A DNA stretch of 5,213 nt from NCBI GenBank assembly GCA_946480545.1, contig CAMLKY010000200.1, positions 1 through 5,213 of the forward strand, given 5' to 3'. This document shows, piece by piece, positions 1-5,213 of the stretch (the first letter of the stretch is position 1; each line of letters starts with the position of its first letter). The notes under the pieces were generated by a model that saw nothing but the letters and a program-made list of their open reading frames with translations, had not been told where the DNA came from and did not search any database. The stretch is from an uncultured Acidobacteriota bacterium. GTDB lineage: Bacteria > Acidobacteriota > Blastocatellia > Pyrinomonadales > Pyrinomonadaceae. The position numbers were made by a program, and so were the translations under genes.

Positions 1-3335
<3,335 letters not shown>

Positions 3336-3339
3336 GTTT

Positions 3340-3343
3340 CTCC
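3340..3343 (-). promoter_or_regulatory. Ribosome binding site of rpoC (GGAG)
   Basis: On the coding strand GGAG lies four bases before the ATG at 3335, which supports this start for rpoC. It directly follows the last repeat unit (CCAAAAT), so the 3' edge of the long hairpin abuts the Shine-Dalgarno sequence. Confidence 0.75.
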
Positions 3344-3377
3344 ATTTTGGATTTTAGATTTTGGATTTTGGATTTGG
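3344..3377. repeat. Heptamer tandem array, (ATTTTGG) about 4.9 copies
   Basis: Read on the plus strand, the units are ATTTTGG, ATTTTAG, ATTTTGG, ATTTTGG and a shortened ATTTGG. One unit carries a G-to-A change at 3356 and the last has lost a T. On the transcribed strand this reads as CCAAAAT units running up to the rpoC ribosome binding site, so it is the 3' arm of the hairpin. Confidence 0.95.
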
Positions 3378-3395
3378 AGCACCTGGCGTTGCTCC
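3376..3395 (-). repeat. Small inner hairpin, 6-bp stem
   Basis: GGAGCA at 3376-3381 is complementary to TGCTCC at 3390-3395, with an 8-nt loop. It sits at the inner base of the left array and is more G/C-rich than the heptamer stem. Confidence 0.55.
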
Positions 3396-3406
3396 GACAT
3401 CCTCGA

Positions 3407-3422
3407 CCCAAAATTCAAAATC
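3407..3422. repeat. Degenerate heptamer copies in the hairpin centre
   Basis: CCCAAAATTCAAAATC contains two decayed units of the same repeat, in the orientation of the right array. Together with the TTTGGATTCTGG stretch at 3438-3449, in the other orientation, it suggests nested copies or decay of an older, larger array. Confidence 0.5.
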
Positions 3423-3437
3423 GTCTTAGACCCGGAC

Positions 3438-3470
3438 TTTGGATTCTGGCGAAGCTGTCTTCAATCCAAA
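3438..3470 (-). repeat. Alternative inner hairpin using part of the right array
   Basis: TTTGGATT (3438-3445) pairs perfectly with AATCCAAA (3463-3470). Inside it GAAG (3451-3454) pairs with CTTC (3459-3462) around a 4-nt loop, leaving a 5-nt bulge (3446-3450). It uses bases of the right array, so it competes with the innermost end of the long stem. Confidence 0.5.
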
Positions 3471-3494
3471 ATCCAAAATCCAAAATCCAAAATC
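3463..3494. repeat. Heptamer tandem array, (AATCCAA) about 4.6 copies, inverted relative to the other array
   Basis: Four perfect AATCCAA units (3463-3490) followed by AATC. The unit is a rotation of the reverse complement of ATTTTGG, so this is the same repeat in opposite orientation. It begins one base after the rpoB stop codon when read along the transcript and forms the 5' arm of the hairpin. Confidence 0.95.
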
Positions 3495-3495
3495 G

Positions 3496-5213
3496 TTAAT
3501 CGACTCCTACGATCGCATCTACGCCTGCGGCCACTTCTTCCGGATCGATCTCATCTTCCTGGATAAGCTCGACGTCGAGACAGAGTGACTGCAGCTCGCG
3601 GACAAGCACATTGAACGACTCAGGGATTCCCGGTTCGAAGTTCGAGACGCCCTTGACGATCGTCTCGTAGATCTTCGAACGTCCCGCGACGTCGTCGGAT
3701 TTGCATGTCAGAAGCTCCTGCAGGATGTGCGCCGCACCGTATGCTTCGAGCGCCCACACCTCCATCTCTCCGAAGCGCTGTCCGCCGAACTGAGCTTTAC
3801 CCCCGAGCGGCTGCTGCGTGATCAGCGAGTACGGTCCGATCGATCTAGCGTGGATCTTGTCGTCGACAAGGTGCGAGAGCTTGAGCATATAGATGTAACC
3901 GACGGTCACCTTCTGCTCGAACTGCTCACCCGTGAGACCGTCGTAGAGACGCGTCTTACCCGACGGCCCGACCGACGGCGGAAGCTTCAGCTCGTCGTAC
4001 TTCGCGTTCGCTTCGCCGATGTACTTCTTGATCTCGTTCTCGCTCGCACCATCGAAGACCGGCGTTGCGAAGTGATAGCCGAGCACGCGTGCGGCCCATC
4101 CAAGATGCGTCTCGAGGATCTGACCCACGTTCATACGCGACGGCACACCGAGCGGATTGAGCACGATCTCGACCGGCGTTCCGTCCGGCAGGTACGGCAT
4201 GTCCTCTTCAGGAAGGATGCGTGCGATCACGCCCTTGTTACCGTGGCGTCCGGCCATCTTGTCGCCCACACTCAGCTTGCGCTTCATGGCGACAAAAACC
4301 TTGACCATCTTAATGACACCCGGAGGAAGTTCGTCACCCTGCTTCAGCTTCGTGATCTTCTCGTCATAGATATCCGAGAGGATGTTGATCTGACGTTCCG
4401 TCCGCTGTTCGTATTCGCGAACCTCAGCCGAGACATCGATCGAACCGGCCGAAACCTCGATCTTGCGGAACAGCTTCGGATCCAGCTCCTTGAGCTCCTC
4501 CCGAGTCAGGATGTGTCCTTTCTTGAGGATGACCTCGCGGCCGTCCTTAAGATCGTTCGTCAGCTTGCGACGCTCGAACAGTTCATAGATACGCTCGTCA
4601 CGCTGCTCCTGGAGGATACGAATTTCGTCCTCGAGGTCGCGTCGGAGCGACTCTTCCTGCATGCCCTCGATGTCGAGACTGCGTTCGTCCTTGTCCTGTC
4701 CCTTTCGCGTAAAGACCTGGACGTCAACGACGGTACCGTCGATTCCCGGCGGGCAGGTCAGCGACGCGTCTTTGACGTCACCGGCCTTCTCACCGAAGAT
4801 CGCTCGGAGCAGTTTCTCCTCGGCCGTAAGCTGCGTCTCACCCTTAGGTGTGACCTTTCCGACGAGGATCGAGCCCGGCTTAACTTGAGCACCGATGCGG
4901 ATGATTCCCGATTCGTCGAGATCGCGAAGCATGTTCTCGCCGATGTTCGGGATGTCACGCGTGATCTCTTCCGGTCCAAGCTTCGTATCGCGGGCCTCGA
5001 TCTCGAGCTCTTCAATATGGATCGACGTGTAGTAGTCGTCCTTTACGAGCCGCTCTGAAACGAGGATCGCGTCCTCAAAGTTATAACCACGCCAAGGCAT
5101 GAACGCCACAAGAACGTTACGTCCGAGTGCGAGCTCACCGCGATCGGTACAAGGACCGTCAGCGATGACCTGACCCTTACGAACACGCTCGCCGACAGCA
5201 ACGATCGGACGTT
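3496..5213 (-). CDS. rpoB: RNA polymerase subunit beta (RpoB), C-terminal 571 residues; 5' part outside the window
   Basis: Beta subunit of the RNA polymerase core, partner of RpoC. The open frame enters at the window edge (first complete codon at 5211) and ends with TAA at 3498-3496, giving 571 residues, a bit under half of a usual RpoB. Numbering from that first codon: GYNFED with Glu46 and Asp47, the pair near the second metal and incoming NTP (E. coli 813/814); [12 protein letters not shown] with Lys318 and Lys326, matching the NTP-contacting lysines 1065 and 1073; DDKIHARS with His454 (E. coli 1237); then the C-terminal clamp block ([20 protein letters not shown]). Residues about 184-291 are a charged, helix-rich stretch where E. 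coli has insertion SI2 (beta-i9). The E. coli segment after ETHLGMAAKGIG is much shorter here. The acidic tail ends VGVD. The rifampicin-binding cluster lies upstream, outside the window. Any start inside this frame (GTG 5109, ATG 5100) is internal, not the gene start. Confidence 0.98.
   Translation of the reverse strand, partial: RPIVAVGERVRKGQVIADGPCTDRGELALGRNVLVAFMPWRGYNFEDAILVSERLVKDDYYTSIHIEELEIEARDTKLGPEEITRDIPNIGENMLRDLDESGIIRIGAQVKPGSILVGKVTPKGETQLTAEEKLLRAIFGEKAGDVKDASLTCPPGIDGTVVDVQVFTRKGQDKDERSLDIEGMQEESLRRDLEDEIRILQEQRDERIYELFERRKLTNDLKDGREVILKKGHILTREELKELDPKLFRKIEVSAGSIDVSAEVREYEQRTERQINILSDIYDEKITKLKQGDELPPGVIKMVKVFVAMKRKLSVGDKMAGRHGNKGVIARILPEEDMPYLPDGTPVEIVLNPLGVPSRMNVGQILETHLGWAARVLGYHFATPVFDGASENEIKKYIGEANAKYDELKLPPSVGPSGKTRLYDGLTGEQFEQKVTVGYIYMLKLSHLVDDKIHARSIGPYSLITQQPLGGKAQFGGQRFGEMEVWALEAYGAAHILQELLTCKSDDVAGRSKIYETIVKGVSNFEPGIPESFNVLVRELQSLCLDVELIQEDEIDPEEVAAGVDAIVGVD

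Larger units (their letters stand above)
3344..3493 (-). repeat. Long inverted repeat (31-bp arms) able to form an mRNA hairpin between rpoB and rpoC
   Basis: Arms 3344-3374 and 3463-3493 are complementary at 30 of 31 positions, enclosing an 88-nt centre (3375-3462). The single mismatch, 3356 with 3481, becomes a G-U wobble in the RNA made from the minus strand, so the whole arm can pair in the real transcript. The stem is A/T-rich and has register freedom because of the 7-bp period. No run of T follows the 3' arm on the transcribed strand (GGAGAAACATG follows instead), so it is not a standard intrinsic terminator. Roles in mRNA stability, processing or rpoC translation are inference. It could equally be a neutral REP/MITE-like insertion. 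Confidence 0.85.
3336..3495 (-). other. rpoB-rpoC intergenic spacer occupied by a repeat hairpin element
   Basis: The gap between the rpoB stop codon and the rpoC start is 160 bp, and about 151 bp of it (3344-3494) is a structured repeat element: two inverted heptamer arrays around an 88-nt centre. One base separates the rpoB stop from the first array, and the second array ends next to the rpoC ribosome binding site. No promoter with a recognisable -35/-10 pair is seen on the coding strand, so rpoC is inferred to be co-transcribed with rpoB. Confidence 0.85.

Noticed and set aside
3344..3493. Intrinsic transcription terminator between rpoB and rpoC
   Set aside because: The stem is long and A/T-rich, with no T-run after the 3' arm on the transcribed strand, and terminating here would cut off essential rpoC.
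3727..5058. Long plus-strand open frame (443 codons) opposite rpoB
   Set aside because: It is exactly antisense to a conserved rpoB frame. The codon bias of the real gene (many GAC, CTC, GAG and TCG codons) keeps the opposite frame open, and the product is a biased Arg/Leu/Asp-rich string without domain features.

Overview
The window is almost entirely one transcription unit read from the minus strand: the 3' part of rpoB (RNA polymerase beta subunit), a 160-bp intergenic gap, and most of rpoC (beta-prime subunit). Both genes are cut by the window edges. rpoB enters at base 5213 and stops at 3496. rpoC starts at 3335 and leaves at base 1, with roughly the last 250-300 residues missing. Both reading frames were followed codon by codon and are intact, with no frameshift or internal stop. 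The ordinary catalytic and metal-binding motifs are present.

Organism: the genes are those of a bacterium with an unsplit RpoC, which argues against cyanobacteria. The trigger loop of RpoC carries the start of an SI3-like insertion, and RpoB carries a roughly 110-residue charged insertion where E. coli has SI2 (beta-i9). Both point to a Gram-negative (Hydrobacteria-type) lineage. The wording of conserved blocks (RpoC N-terminus, [10 protein letters not shown] in RpoB) looks to me most like Acidobacteriota. That is recall of family sequences, not a search result, so it is moderate confidence only.

Layout: 1-3335 rpoC (minus). 3336-3495 intergenic, filled almost edge to edge by two inverted arrays of a 7-bp repeat (ATTTTGG / CCAAAAT) that would fold into a long hairpin in the rpoB-rpoC mRNA. 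3496-5213 rpoB (minus). The two gene products assemble into the RNA polymerase core and together build the active-site cleft; co-transcription keeps them in balance. The only unusual element is the heptamer hairpin squeezed between the rpoB stop codon and the rpoC ribosome binding site. I found no RNA gene, CRISPR array, transposase, promoter or convincing terminator, and no sign of a new gene system.
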